A model generated the notes under the pieces. The model did not search any database. It had not been told where the DNA came from and was given only the letters and a program-made list of their open reading frames with translations. DNA of 64,000 bases from Adenanthera pavonina (taxonomy: Eukaryota; Streptophyta; Magnoliopsida; Fabales; Fabaceae), in assembly GCA_026686845.1 (NCBI GenBank), contig JAIVEN010000008.1, positions 36,894,501 through 36,958,500 of the forward strand. The letters run 5' to 3'. Both the position numbers and the translations under genes were made by a program. How positions within the stretch are numbered: position 1 is the first letter of the stretch; each line of letters begins with the position of its first letter. Of the stretch, positions 11,721 to 22,295 are shown piece by piece.

Positions 11721-14289
11721 TAAAATAAAAATATTTAAATATAAATTATTATTATCATAATTACTTATCTTTATGATTAATTACGAATAACTGAATCTAA
11801 ACACACATCTAATACCAATGAAATATAAATTTTTTAAATTTGTAAACGCAAAGTGCTTAGTTGGTATGTGAAATTGTAGATCACTTTGCATCAATGTTTC
11901 AAAATCGAATCAGACTAGACAATGAGACTGATCGAACTGATACCTAGAGAGTTCTACGGCTTGTTCTGATGCTATCTAGAGAATTCTACGGCTTGTTTTA
12001 ATGATTTGAGCCATTTTGAGGGTTGAGTCGAATTAAACCAACAATTAAGCCGGAAACTGGAATTAAACCAAAATTCGCAGCAATTGTAACCCAAAATCCC
12101 TAAATTTGCTCGTACTCACTGACCACACCTACAGTATCGCCAGTTCGCACTTCACTTCTCATCGCACCTGCTGCTCTCCCCTCCACCGCTCCACAATCGC
12201 CTCGGACCATTGCACGATCACTGCTGTCTTCGCCTACCTTCGTCCACACACAGCACCTACTCTCCCCTCCACGATTGCAGCTCCGCGAGGCGTGATAGCA
12301 GCTCTGCAATCTTGAGTTCGTGCTGTCCCCAACTTCCCTTCCCTCTGCGATTTTGATTCTTGAGTTTGTGCCGTGACCTAGTTGTGAATCCGTCTTCCAA
12401 CTTGGTATGTAATTATTTTCTTGTTCTGCAACATCTGCTCCTGTCATTTTCTCCCTTGTTGCTACTTTTGAGTACAATTCTTTCTTACTATTGCTGATCG
12501 AGAATTAGATTATGTTAGGAGCTATGAAGTTTTGAAATTAAGTCATTCTGTATTATCAATTCTTTCTTACTGACTGCTGTTGCCACAGGTCAATATTCAC
12601 CTTGTCCTTTTGAGGTTTTATTGTTGTTCTATTTCGTTATTTAACCAGTAGCAAAATGGGTATGAGATTGCTCAAAGATTTTTATCAGTGTAATTATTGT
12701 TGATAAGCTGAGCATAACCTAGAAGGGGACTCTTATTGTTCATGGGACTATTTAGTTAACTTACCTATGCTATGTGCTTGGATTGACGAAAAGACATGGT
12801 AGGAAAAGCTAGTAGTTCCCTTCTTCCACTTCCTTCGTTTTATTGTTATTTGGTTTACTCTTGGCGGGCTCTGGTTCTCATAATATGTTATGAAAATTGT
12901 CTATGAGATCAACTTAAAATTCATGTGTAGTTGATTTAGACTGAAAAATGTTTTCAAATTCAATGATGTCTTTAGGAATGAATATAGAGAGTAGTACCGA
13001 AGATGAATGGATAACTTGCCAGGGCCCTTCAATAATAGTTTTTAACTAAGTTGTCTTGAGTGTCCTGGAGTAAAAATTGATGCTTCTGTTTGCCCCATGC
13101 TTGCTTGAACCTTGAAGTTCTAGTATTTACCTTCTTATGTTCGAGACATGCATATGTTTTGCTCTATTTAATTATTGATGAAGCAATATAATTATGATAT
13201 TCAGAGACAAGAAGATAGAGAATTTCTATTACCGGTACAGGTGTTCTTATTGTTAGCTAGAAAATGATAAACGTCTAGATGAGTGTGTCATAGATGTTTT
13301 TGCTTATATGACCTACTTGTTGAGGAGTTTCAATTTACCATGGAGTGACATATTGGTAATTCTAAGTAAACATCTTTGCCCAAATAATTCGGTTCCCATC
13401 GTCTCATCCCCAACCCTTTTGCTCGGCCCCAACCGTTTTCTCTGCTTCTTCTGCCTTGGCTGTCGTTATCAAGGAAGTTCTCGTCTCCGCTCATGACCGA
13501 CTCAGTTCTTTTAATTTTCAATTAAAAAGCAAAGAGTAATGAACAAAAGAAAATACCTACGGCAGACGCCGGAGAGATCGAAGGCTGCTGGATTTTGTCC
13601 TCCTGCACCGGAAAACCACTGCAGGATACGGTTCTGCTCCACCCCCTTCGTACTACCAAAAAATGCAATTCTTTCCCATCTTTCTTTCGGCTTAAGAAGT
13701 CTGCGGTGAGAATAATGATTACTTCGGAAAACTTTAGGACAAAGCTTTGTCTTGTTTTATTATGCATAAAATCCCCAATGGAAGCTTTGACGATAATAAT
13801 GATATCTGGATCGGAATTGGGAAGAAAGAATGAAATTACATCAAAAAGTTGGGTGAAACAGGGGATTTGATTTTGAATATCTAGTCGTTTTTTTAAGAAG
13901 AAAAATAAAAGTAAATTGTTTATAAATAATTGCAAATAATTTTAATATAACAATTTTTGAACTTTTAAATTCATCCTGATTAATTATTTAATTTAATTAT
14001 AACATCTGATAAATTATTTATTATTTAACATCTTTAATTTTTAAATTATTGTAAATTTAAATATAATTATTTATCTTAATAAATTATTTTATAACCGCTG
14101 TAATTTTAAATTATTTAATTTAATTTATTATTTTATAAAAAATAATGTATGATAAAACATGTGAATCAAATAAATTTTTTATTTTTTTATTTTTAAAATA
14201 CATTTTTCAAAATAATTTTTCTGCTTTTTTCTTTTTATTCTCCAAATTTGTTTAGAAAAACACCTCTGCAAATTTTTTTTTTCCAACAT
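11721..14289. other. Intergenic region with a hAT-like end and repeats
   Basis: At 11892 a sequence starting CAATGTTTCAAAATCG resembles the left end of hAT-like elements in this window (compare 54017), but no matching right end was found. A 32-bp tandem duplication (CTAGAGARTTCTACGGCTTG) lies at 11944-12000. 12070-12400 is a C/T-rich, less AT-rich stretch resembling a 5' leader. 13380-13640 is similar in base composition. Small open frames here resemble no known protein. 13880-14180 is very AT-rich. Confidence 0.4.
11815..11891 (+). repeat. Dispersed ~75 bp repeat, copy 1
   Basis: Starts TAATACCAATG and ends near TAGATCAC. It is about 80% like 15869-15945 by eye. It contains GTGCTTAGTTGGTA, which resembles a tRNA/SINE A-box; a GTTTCAAAATCGAATC stretch at 11897 could be a degenerate B-box. 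A tRNA-derived origin is only a suggestion. Confidence 0.5.
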
Positions 14290-15868
14290 GACAGAAAACA
14301 CTATCAAACCCAGTACTCTATCGAGGATATCGAGGATCGAAAACTGTTCCCTCGCCCATTCTGACTTCTTCTCTCGCTGTCGTTCTCGCCGAATCACCAT
14401 CATTCATCTCGTAAGTTTATCGCTGTTTCTCTTTATTACTTTCCATTAGGTTTTAGGACGCGATCGATTTAGGGGTTTGTCGAAAAGTTGAATCTTCTTT
14501 CATTTACTTTATAACGTGATTGTGGAGTTTTGTGTGTGGATGGCTTCTAATCATTTTACCGATAATGATAATTCTGGGTCAGTAGTTTCTCATGTTTTAC
14601 TATCATTTCTGACGTTGCTTCAGTTACTAGGTTCTACTGCAATCCTTCTCAATAGATTGATTTTTTTTTTTTTAATGTGTATGGTCAAAGATTGTAATTT
14701 TGATCATTCTAAACCTCTGTCTTTCCTTTTTGATTTTTCCTCAGAATTTCTGGTTGGTTTTTTCCTATCATGGATCCTCATCACCCTATGGAGCAATTTT
14801 ATGCCTGAAGAATAACAAGATCTCCCTTGCTCAGATTCGAATTACTATCATATTCCACATCAGGTGAACTTTAAGTGATACAACAATCATAATGTTTTCT
14901 TCCACCAGTCCTGTTACTATCTGCCCCACAAATCCAGCTACAATGCCTACAACAGATCTTTCCACCAATTCTGATTATCTTCATCCTGGGTGTTTGGGGT
15001 GTTTCAGGTGTATAGCGTATTTCGGATTCAGGAAGGGTTTTGATACTGGGTGTTTCAGACTGGTAAAATGAGTGGTTCACCTATTGCCATTCCATGACAG
15101 TGTTTGATCGAAATAGGGTGGTTTAGACCCAAAAAGATAAAAATGGTGGTCATGTACCATGCTTTGGCCTCCCCAGTTCGTTGAATCTCTTGCTTGTCAT
15201 GCCGCCTTCCTCATCGTAGGATTCTAAACCATCTTCATCACTCTTATTTGCTGTCCTAAGAGGTATAGAGATGCAATAGCTTCTCGGTCATTCGTTTTCA
15301 ACAAAGTTCCCATTGTTAATATGGCTGATGCCCATTTTTATTAGAGTCTTGCTGATACGCTTCTTGAGGTTTCTGGCCATTCAGCCTCGCCATATCACTG
15401 AAAAATCAACTAAGACAGAAAGCTGTTTGCCACCTTTCAATTTTCTGGCTCCTTACCTCTCAAATTTCATGAGAAGGGTGGACTGGGTAAGCATCCACAT
15501 AGTTTTGAGAATTGGTTGGGTTGTAATTTTCAGTGCTGGATTTCGAAATAAGTGGCTGCATGGTATATGAATAATTAATTTCCCAAATCGCTGGAAACCC
15601 TGTTTAAAATGTCTAGGTACAAAAAATGTAGCAAATTTAAAATTTAGATGCTCTTTATGTCTAAAATAATATAGGGATTATGTGTGTGTGTGTGTGTGTG
15701 TGTGAAGCTCAAATGTTTTATAATTAGTTTTAGCATTATTGGGAAAATTAGGATATCCATTTGCCAAACAACTTCGTGTTTTACTTTTTTTTTTTTTTCT
15801 CTTTTTAAATGTTAAATTTCGTGCTAGACTAGGAACAGATTGTGCACCCTTAAATTAACTAAGAAATA
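14290..15868 (+). other. Possible 5' leader and unrecognised region before the PPR gene
   Basis: 14330-14409 looks like a 5' UTR exon: C/T-rich, GC-richer than its surroundings, followed by a good donor (CTC|GTAAGT). It could be the leader of the PPR gene downstream. 14740-15560 is less AT-rich than its flanks and contains broken open frames, for example one starting MDPHHPMEQFY near 14771, but resembles no protein I know. A (GT)n run lies at 15680-15703. Confidence 0.3.
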
Positions 15869-15945
15869 ATACCAATGTAATATAATTTTTTTAAATTGGT
15901 AAACGTCAAGGGTTAATTGGTATGTGGAATAGTAGATCACTCTGT
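15869..15945 (+). repeat. Dispersed ~75 bp repeat, copy 2
   Basis: Direct-orientation copy of 11815-11891, 4.05 kb downstream. Shared parts are AATACCAATG, the AATATAA-TTTTTTTAAATT-GTAAACG run, TTGGTATGTG-AAT-GTAGATCAC. It ends just before the PPR open frame. It has no TG...CA ends, so it is not an LTR pair. Confidence 0.5.
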
Positions 15946-16077
15946 ATGCTATGCATTGTTTGTGCACCGTGATTTTTGTATGCTAGAGATTGTAGGTGTA
16001 ACAAAATCTCTTCAGAAAATTTGTTTAATGCGATTACTTGTGATTCATATTTAAAAAGTTATTTTGCTGATGGGTTG

Positions 16078-17547
16078 ATGCAGAAATTCCTTGACAAAAC
16101 ATATAAAATTGACCACCTTAGAAAGCATGTTAAAAGTGCAAGTAACAATGAAACACTACAGTTGTTAAGCCAAGCAAATGAGTTTGGTGCAAAACCTGTG
16201 AAGGTTGTTCTTTGCAATGCACTTAGTTCTTGTGCTAAAACCCTGAATTGGAAGTTGGGAACACAAATCCATGCTTATATGATTCATTCCGGATATGAAG
16301 ATAATTTGTTTCTAAGTAGTGCGCTTGTTGATTTCTATGCAAAATGCAATGCTATTGTGGATGCGAGGAAAGTATTTAGTGGCATGAAAACACATGATCA
16401 AGTGTCTTGGACTTCACTTATTGCTGGATTCTCAGTAAATGGGCAAGGAAGAGATGCCTTGTTGCTGTTTAAAGAGATGCTAGATACCCAAACTAAGCCG
16501 AATTGTTTTACCTATACCAGTGTTATAACTGCATGTGTGGAGCAAAAGGAAGCCCTTGAACAGTGTTCAACTCTCCATGCTCATGTTATCAAACAAGGAT
16601 TTGATACTAGCAATTTTGTGATAAGCTCTTTAATTGATTGTTATACAAAATGGGGACAAATTGATGATGCAGTGTTATTATTTAATGAAACTCGTGTGAG
16701 GGATACTATTTTATATGCGTCAATGATTTGTGGGTATTCTCAAAACCAATATAATGAGGAAGCACTTAAACTATTTGCAGAGATGAGGGAAAAGAATTTG
16801 AGTCCTTCTGATCATACTTTTAGTAGCATTTTGAATGCTTGTGGCAGCCTTACAGTACTCCTTCAAGGAAGACAATTGCATTCACTGATTATTAAAATGG
16901 GTTCAGAGAACAATGTGTTTGTGGCCAGTGCTTTGATTGATATGTATTCAAAGGGCGGTGACATTGATGCGGCTTGTTATGTGTTAGATCAGACATCTAA
17001 GAAGAATACTGTTCTGTGGACTTCCATGATCATGGGTTATGCTCAATGTGGGAGAGGTTCAGATGCTTTAGAGCTTTTTGATAGTTTATTGACTGAAAAG
17101 GGATTTGTTCCTGATCATGTTTGCTTTACAGCTGTGCTAACAGCTTGTAACCATGGAGGATTTCTTGACAAAGGCATGGAGTACTTTAATCAAATGAGAA
17201 CAAATTACGGGCTGTCTCCTGATCTAGATCACTATGCTTGCTTGGTAGATCTTTATGCAAGAAATGGGAATCTAAGGAAGGCAAAGGATTTAATGGAAGA
17301 AATGCCTTATAAACCAAATAACGTAATATGGAGTTCCATCCTGAGTTCTTGCAAGATTCACGGAGAAATAGAGCTTGGAAGGGAAGCTGCTGATCAGCTA
17401 ATCAAGATGGACCCATGTAATACAGAACCTTATATAACACTGGCACATATTTATGCAAGAAATGGTTTATGGACTGAAGCATCTGAAGTTAGATGCCTAA
17501 TGAAACAAAGGAGATTAAGAAAACATGCAGGATGGAGTTGGGTATAG
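16078..17547 (+). CDS. PLS-class pentatricopeptide repeat protein, truncated at the E motif
   Basis: PPR proteins of this class bind organellar RNA and act in editing, splicing or stability, usually in mitochondria or plastids. One exon, 489 residues from ATG 16078. The frame is open back to 15973, so an upstream spliced exon may supply the real N-terminus; no transit peptide can be identified. About eleven PPR motifs follow the L-S-P pattern, with boundaries such as GTQIHAYMIHSGYE, SWTSLIAGFSVNGQG, ALVDFYAKC, YASMICGYSQNQYNEEAL and LIDMYSKGGDIDAA. An E-type motif then ends at GWSWV-TAG. Past the stop the expected continuation is still readable but broken: QVHVFAVSN follows a second TAG, and HPQSNE is in another frame. 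No DYW domain is seen. It may be a shortened working gene or a young pseudogene. The orthologue is not recognised. Confidence 0.8.
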   Translation: MQKFLDKTYKIDHLRKHVKSASNNETLQLLSQANEFGAKPVKVVLCNALSSCAKTLNWKLGTQIHAYMIHSGYEDNLFLSSALVDFYAKCNAIVDARKVFSGMKTHDQVSWTSLIAGFSVNGQGRDALLLFKEMLDTQTKPNCFTYTSVITACVEQKEALEQCSTLHAHVIKQGFDTSNFVISSLIDCYTKWGQIDDAVLLFNETRVRDTILYASMICGYSQNQYNEEALKLFAEMREKNLSPSDHTFSSILNACGSLTVLLQGRQLHSLIIKMGSENNVFVASALIDMYSKGGDIDAACYVLDQTSKKNTVLWTSMIMGYAQCGRGSDALELFDSLLTEKGFVPDHVCFTAVLTACNHGGFLDKGMEYFNQMRTNYGLSPDLDHYACLVDLYARNGNLRKAKDLMEEMPYKPNNVIWSSILSSCKIHGEIELGREAADQLIKMDPCNTEPYITLAHIYARNGLWTEASEVRCLMKQRRLRKHAGWSWV

Positions 17548-17999
17548 GTGGATTAGCAGGTTCATGTTTTTGCAGTTAGCAATGTGCTCATCCTCAATCC
17601 AATGAAATGTAGGCAGAGCTAGGAGAGATTTGCTTGGGAAGTATAGAGGTTTCATCCTGCTATAGTAAGGGGTGGCAGTACTCTACTTGCTTCTCATGGA
17701 GGTGTGTTCTATTTATAATTAATGAAATAGAGGCAACAAGGCAGTGTGAGTGAGTACCAAGATCCCTGTAATGATTTGGCATTCCAGCTGAAGCTACCAG
17801 AATTTACCTAATCAGCTATGACACGCTTGTTTAAATAAAGACATAGCAAAAGGGTCAGATTGTTTTGGCCCAGGACTTCGCATGATATCATGATGATTGT
17901 GAAGTTACTAGAACTTAAATGTTGTTCTTCAAGTGAGAATGAAGGAGGCGAATGAGTATTGAGAATTAAATTGAGGGATGATCAGTTTTATGGTAGTCA
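17548..17999. other. Decayed 3' continuation of the PPR gene and flank
   Basis: 17548-17640 holds broken remains of the PPR E+ extension (QVHVFAVSN, HPQSNEM, AELGEICLG in shifting frames with TAG stops). The rest probably includes 3' UTR and the left flank of the gypsy relic. Nothing else is recognised. Confidence 0.5.
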
Positions 18000-18560
18000 A
18001 GAAATGTCATCTGCTACAAGAGCCATGACTAAAGACTCTGGGATTTCTTATGAGCATGAGAAGGGGGAAGTAAGGGAGGATTGTAGTTGCAGATAGTGAT
18101 TTCACCCGAAGAAATTCATGGGCATAGAGCAGGGAATTTATGTTACCTTTGCCATGAAAAATATACAAAAGGCCATGAGTGCCCCAAAGAAAGAAGATGC
18201 AGACCCATTTGATGGAATTGAAGGAACCTACTATCCAGAAGAAGAAATGATAGAAGATAGTACAAGGGAAGAATTATTAGGAAAATTTCAGGGGGTAAAA
18301 AAAAACCTCATTCAATGAAAGCATAGATGGCAACACAATAATGAGAGTGCAAGGGCAAGTGGGGAAGGTCATACATATTTTATTTTATTTTTTTTGGTAC
18401 ATGCATATATATATATGTACATGACGTCTTAGACATGCATATTTTATTAAATATATATATATATATATATTTGATAAAACATGCATATTTTATTTTTAAT
18501 AGATAGTGGTAATACCCATGATGTCTTAGACTTTTCGGATGGTCAAGAAATTGGGGTGAC
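18000..18560 (+). mobile_element. Ty3/gypsy retrotransposon relic (gag zinc knuckle and protease)
   Basis: In one forward frame, ISPEEIHGHRAGNLCYLCHE leads into a zinc knuckle whose cysteines lie at 18141-18182 and which ends GHECP, as in the gag of plant Ty3/gypsy elements. Further on, 18493-18522 reads FLIDSGNTHD, the aspartic protease active-site motif of the same class. Between them lies an AT-rich expansion (18370-18490) holding three copies of a CATATTTTATT motif. Stops and frameshifts are present and no reverse transcriptase is seen. It is a fragment, not an active element. Confidence 0.75.
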
Positions 18561-18734
18561 CAATGGAGAAATTAGAATGAGAAAATGACATTTTAGGATC
18601 AAAATATTCAATTAATACTATTTTAGGATCAAAATATTTCAAAATGACATAAAAAGACTATGGTCTTAAACTGATCAAAATTTTGAATAGAAAATGACCT
18701 AAATGCCATTGTTAATAACTTTGACACTTACACT

Positions 18735-19258
18735 TTTTGATACTCATCTTTCATAATTTGACACCGAGTTATACCGGTTTTAACACATTATTATCACGAA
18801 AAAATTCAATTGAGAAAGATCAATGTAAAATCAGGAAAATTCAGTGTCAAATTTTGGAATTAATTAGTTAAATTTTTTGGTGATCATAACGTGTTCAATG
18901 TAGAATTGGGGAAGCTCAATATCAAATTGTGTAACCTGAGTGGTACATGGCGGAAGCTGAGTGTCAAATTTTGGGATTGATCAGTTGAATTCTTTGATGA
19001 TCATAATGTGTCTAATATAAAATTGGGGAAGTTTATTGTTAAATCGTGGAACCTAAGTAGTAAATAGTTGGAGCTGAGTGTTAAACTCTCTAGGACTAAT
19101 TGGTTGAATTTTTTAGTGATCATAATATTTCCAATGTAAAATTGGGAAAGGTTAGTGTTAAATCATAGAACATGAGTAGTAAATAGTAGGAGTTGAGTGT
19201 CAAACTTTGGAACTGATCGATTGAATTCTTTAGTAATCATAATGTGTTCAATGGAATT
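18735..19258. repeat. Minisatellite with 117-119 bp period and an inverted partial unit
   Basis: The anchor TRATCATAA recurs at 18881, 18998, 19117 and 19234, so the period is 117-119 bp over about 3.3 copies (18868-19258). Each unit also carries GAATT-TTT, AATTGGG and GAGTGTCAAA/GAGTGTTAAA. To its left, 18740-18815 reads as the reverse complement of the same unit (TTTGACACCGAG, then ATTATCACGAAAAAATTCAA), giving a head-to-head arrangement. It is not coding. Confidence 0.75.
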
Positions 19259-22195
19259 GAATTTTTTATTTATTTATTTTTTTTGGGGGGGGAGGGGGGG
19301 GCGGGGGAGAGGGTGTGGGTTGGAATTTGGTTCCCTAGATTCCAGCAGTTTTCACTTTTAAGATACAGGTTGCTTCAAATGCATTATGGTAACACAGCAG
19401 TCTGCAGTCTAAAGGGTTAGCGGTTTTGCTGATAAGATGATTGAAGACCAGTAACGTCTGAAAAGAACTTAATTGCTGGATCGTTTAATATGGTTTTTGT
19501 TTTGGGCACATAGTTTGGTTGACCGGAGCCCGTTCATGATTGATGATAGACTGTTCAAGATTTATGAATAGACTAATGTTCCTAGATACCATTCTGGAAA
19601 ATGAATGTGAAAAAATTACTAAATGGAAATGTGGTTTAAGCTCCGGATGGAAGGACTAATCTAGTTACTGTTAGCTTTCCTTGTTCAAGTTTTGTTACCC
19701 GATTTATGGTGATTTGTGATACTTATTTATTTTGTATACGAGTGGAGAATTGAATTAACCTGAACAGAGATTGTAACTTGTGTTACATTCCACGCAGAAC
19801 GATTTCATTAATTGCAGTGTTGTTGCCAGACTTTTTTCGCCACTTCTATATTTTGTTTTAACACATAATTGATTTTTAACGTTAAGAAAAAGAAAACTTT
19901 GATGCTGTTATTTGTATAACATAAGGTGATGACTGATTGTATTTATATGGAAGTTAAATAAGATTGAAAAAAGCAAACAAATAAAAATGAAAAGCAAGGA
20001 CTAGAAGTTGAAACATGTTCAAATCCAATCATCCAACTTATTTCCTCTGGCCGAAAAAAAAAACATCATCCAACTTATTTCCTTGTCCAACTATGATTAC
20101 GTCTAACCATTTCACTTAGCAGTAATGAAGAAATCCAAACAAAAGCAACTCACAAGATTACAGGCCAGAATTTGGGAGTTCCTTTCCAAAAATCAACGTG
20201 GGGACTTTAGAGAGCGACAGCTAGACAGATCACTTAGCAGAGTAAAAGTAAATGAAGGCTAATCCACATGCTGCTGTTCTACTATTTATTTCTAGATTCA
20301 CATTTGACAAACTATTAATGCTTCGCAGAATTAAAATTAGCATGAACTCTAGTTTTTGGGGGAAACTAGGATAAATAAAAGCATCCGACTAAAAGGTAAG
20401 TACAAATAGGGGAAGGAAGTTAGCAAGCATATATTATGAGAATAGGATTTTAAAACCACACCCCACACACATACCCTATTTCCTTTAATTATTACTCAAT
20501 TTCTACGGCTTTTGCCAAACCTAATATTTGTGAGTCAAAACAACTATAATCAATTGATCAAGAAGTCCCTCTACTTTTTTATCTTTTGGGCCAACATGTC
20601 CCTCTACTTATTCAAACAAACAAGGTCTAAAATTTAAGTTTAGTGAATGAAAAAAGTTTTACACTTACTTTGTTCAACTTAATTCCATTTGAATTGGTTG
20701 GTGCCAATATTGCTTTTAAAAATTGGCCAGTTTATCCCAAAAAAGGGGGTGTTCATTAAATGCTAAGGAAAAAAAAAACCTATCATATGAATTAATATAA
20801 TTAAACTTTGAAAGTTTTGTGAAACTAACCCTAGGTTACTAGCAAATGCCAACAAATTAGTCCTACTTACGTTAAGAGCTTCAATGCATCTAGAACAAGC
20901 AACAATCAAAGTCTCCATCACATGAGGTGAAATGTATAAGAAATAAAAACAAATAACCTCAACATAATTCATGCCATAATATACTAAAAGCAATCCAAAT
21001 AGTTAAAGATACATTATGATGAATTTAACTTATTCAAGCCTTGAGTAGAGTTTTGAGTTTAAATTTTATGGATAAACAAAATCATATTGAAAGAATTTTC
21101 CCAAATTGGGACCCAACCTAATTGAAATATGGATTAGTTGATAGTGCCATCTCCTAGATACTCTTTCTATTTCTATTTATAAGATACAAATAGTCAAATC
21201 ACACAGATTAAGAAATACTATTGAGAGCATTAAATTTGTTAGAATTTTAAAATAATTTCCTAAAATGATCCTATTTAAAGTTTGAAAATTTTATTATGTA
21301 ATTAAATATGTGCCTTAACATGGGAAAATGAAGGGTTTAATGTCAAGGATAAAATCAGTGGAAAAAAAAAACACCATACACCCCAAATATGTATATTATA
21401 TTTAGGGGGAAAAATTGCTCCCTTTACACTATTTTATATTAACTTGTATAATAAATTTTACTTAATTACGTGAGTAAGGGTATATTACCTGTGTATTATG
21501 ACGTCGGGTCAATTTGGCGCCACATTTTATGCTAGATTATGTAAATTTATACAATCAAATCCATTTTGTGTGTTAGTGTATACCATGTATTTTACAAGCT
21601 TATAAGGTTAATTTTGAACAGCTCCTGTTAATTCTAATTAGTTCATTGATCACTATATAATTTAATCAAGACATCTTTGGGTTGATTAAACTTGAAAGAA
21701 TATGCCATGAATTAAAAAAGAAAGAAAACTCTTATTTTTCTTTCTTCATTTATCATAACTTTGACTAATTTAACGTTTTTAATATATGATAAATTGGAAA
21801 TAGAGAATGGGTTACTTTGTTGTATATACCCCGTACACTTTAACTTCACGTGATTCAAACTATTTTGTTGCTTGTTCTTAATGCCTCGTAATGTAATGTA
21901 TGACTAATTTGCGGCTCCTTTCCTATTACAAATTTACAATATGATACACTTTTATTAGTTGCGCACACCGTATTATATAAATTTTTACAATCAACTCTAA
22001 TCAACTCCAATACTAGCATAATTTAATAAGGGCATATCCTTGACCTGATTAAACTTCAAATGATATGTGATGAATATTTTTTAAATTATCATAACATAAA
22101 TCTAACTATTTTAAATGTTTTTTCATAAATCTAATTGGATTTTGATTAATATATACTATGTTGGATATGATTAAGCTTTTATAACGAATATTTAA
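19259..22195. other. AT-rich intergenic region with a G-run
   Basis: Starts with a G-rich tract at 19285-19313. 19320-19800 is less AT-rich and may be an old exon or 3' UTR, but nothing is recognisable. A single Stowaway-like end (TA then CTCTTTCTATTTCTATTTATAAG in two halves) lies at 21159-21183 without its partner. No coding region was found. Confidence 0.4.
19285..19313 (+). other. G-quadruplex-prone tract
   Basis: Runs of 8 G, 8 G, 5 G and 3 G are separated by A, C and AGA. This fits the G3+N1-7 quadruplex pattern on the plus strand and stands out in AT-rich DNA. Poly-G assembly error is possible. Confidence 0.6.
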
Positions 22196-22199
22196 TATA

Positions 22200-22272
22200 A
22201 TTATGTGCCCAAGATTTGAACACAGGATTATTGATTTAGCTAACATAACCTTTTACTAGTTGAGCTATACAC
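22200..22272 (-). mobile_element. tRNA-like / SINE head relic
   Basis: Read on the minus strand, TATAGCTCAACTAGTA resembles a pol III A-box (TAGCTCAGTTGGTA), and 40-odd bases later GTGTTCAAATCTTGG resembles a B-box (GGTTCRAATCC). This spacing and order are those of tRNA-derived SINEs. No clover-leaf acceptor stem or poly-A tail was established, so it is a degenerate head rather than a working tRNA. Confidence 0.45.
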
Positions 22273-22295
22273 TATTGATTATTGCTATCCCTGAA

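Noticed and set aside
12100..12477. Open frames on both strands in a C/T-rich stretch
   Set aside because: Low-complexity Ser/Thr/Ala-rich translations with no domain, no splice support and no family resemblance; more like a leader or transposon interior.
13330..13935. Minus-strand open frames of 63 and 137 codons
   Set aside because: No recognisable motif, no clear splice partners, and composition typical of chance frames.
14516..15570. Possible membrane-protein frames before the PPR gene
   Set aside because: Hydrophobic translations come from T-rich DNA; stops interrupt every frame and no conserved motif is seen.
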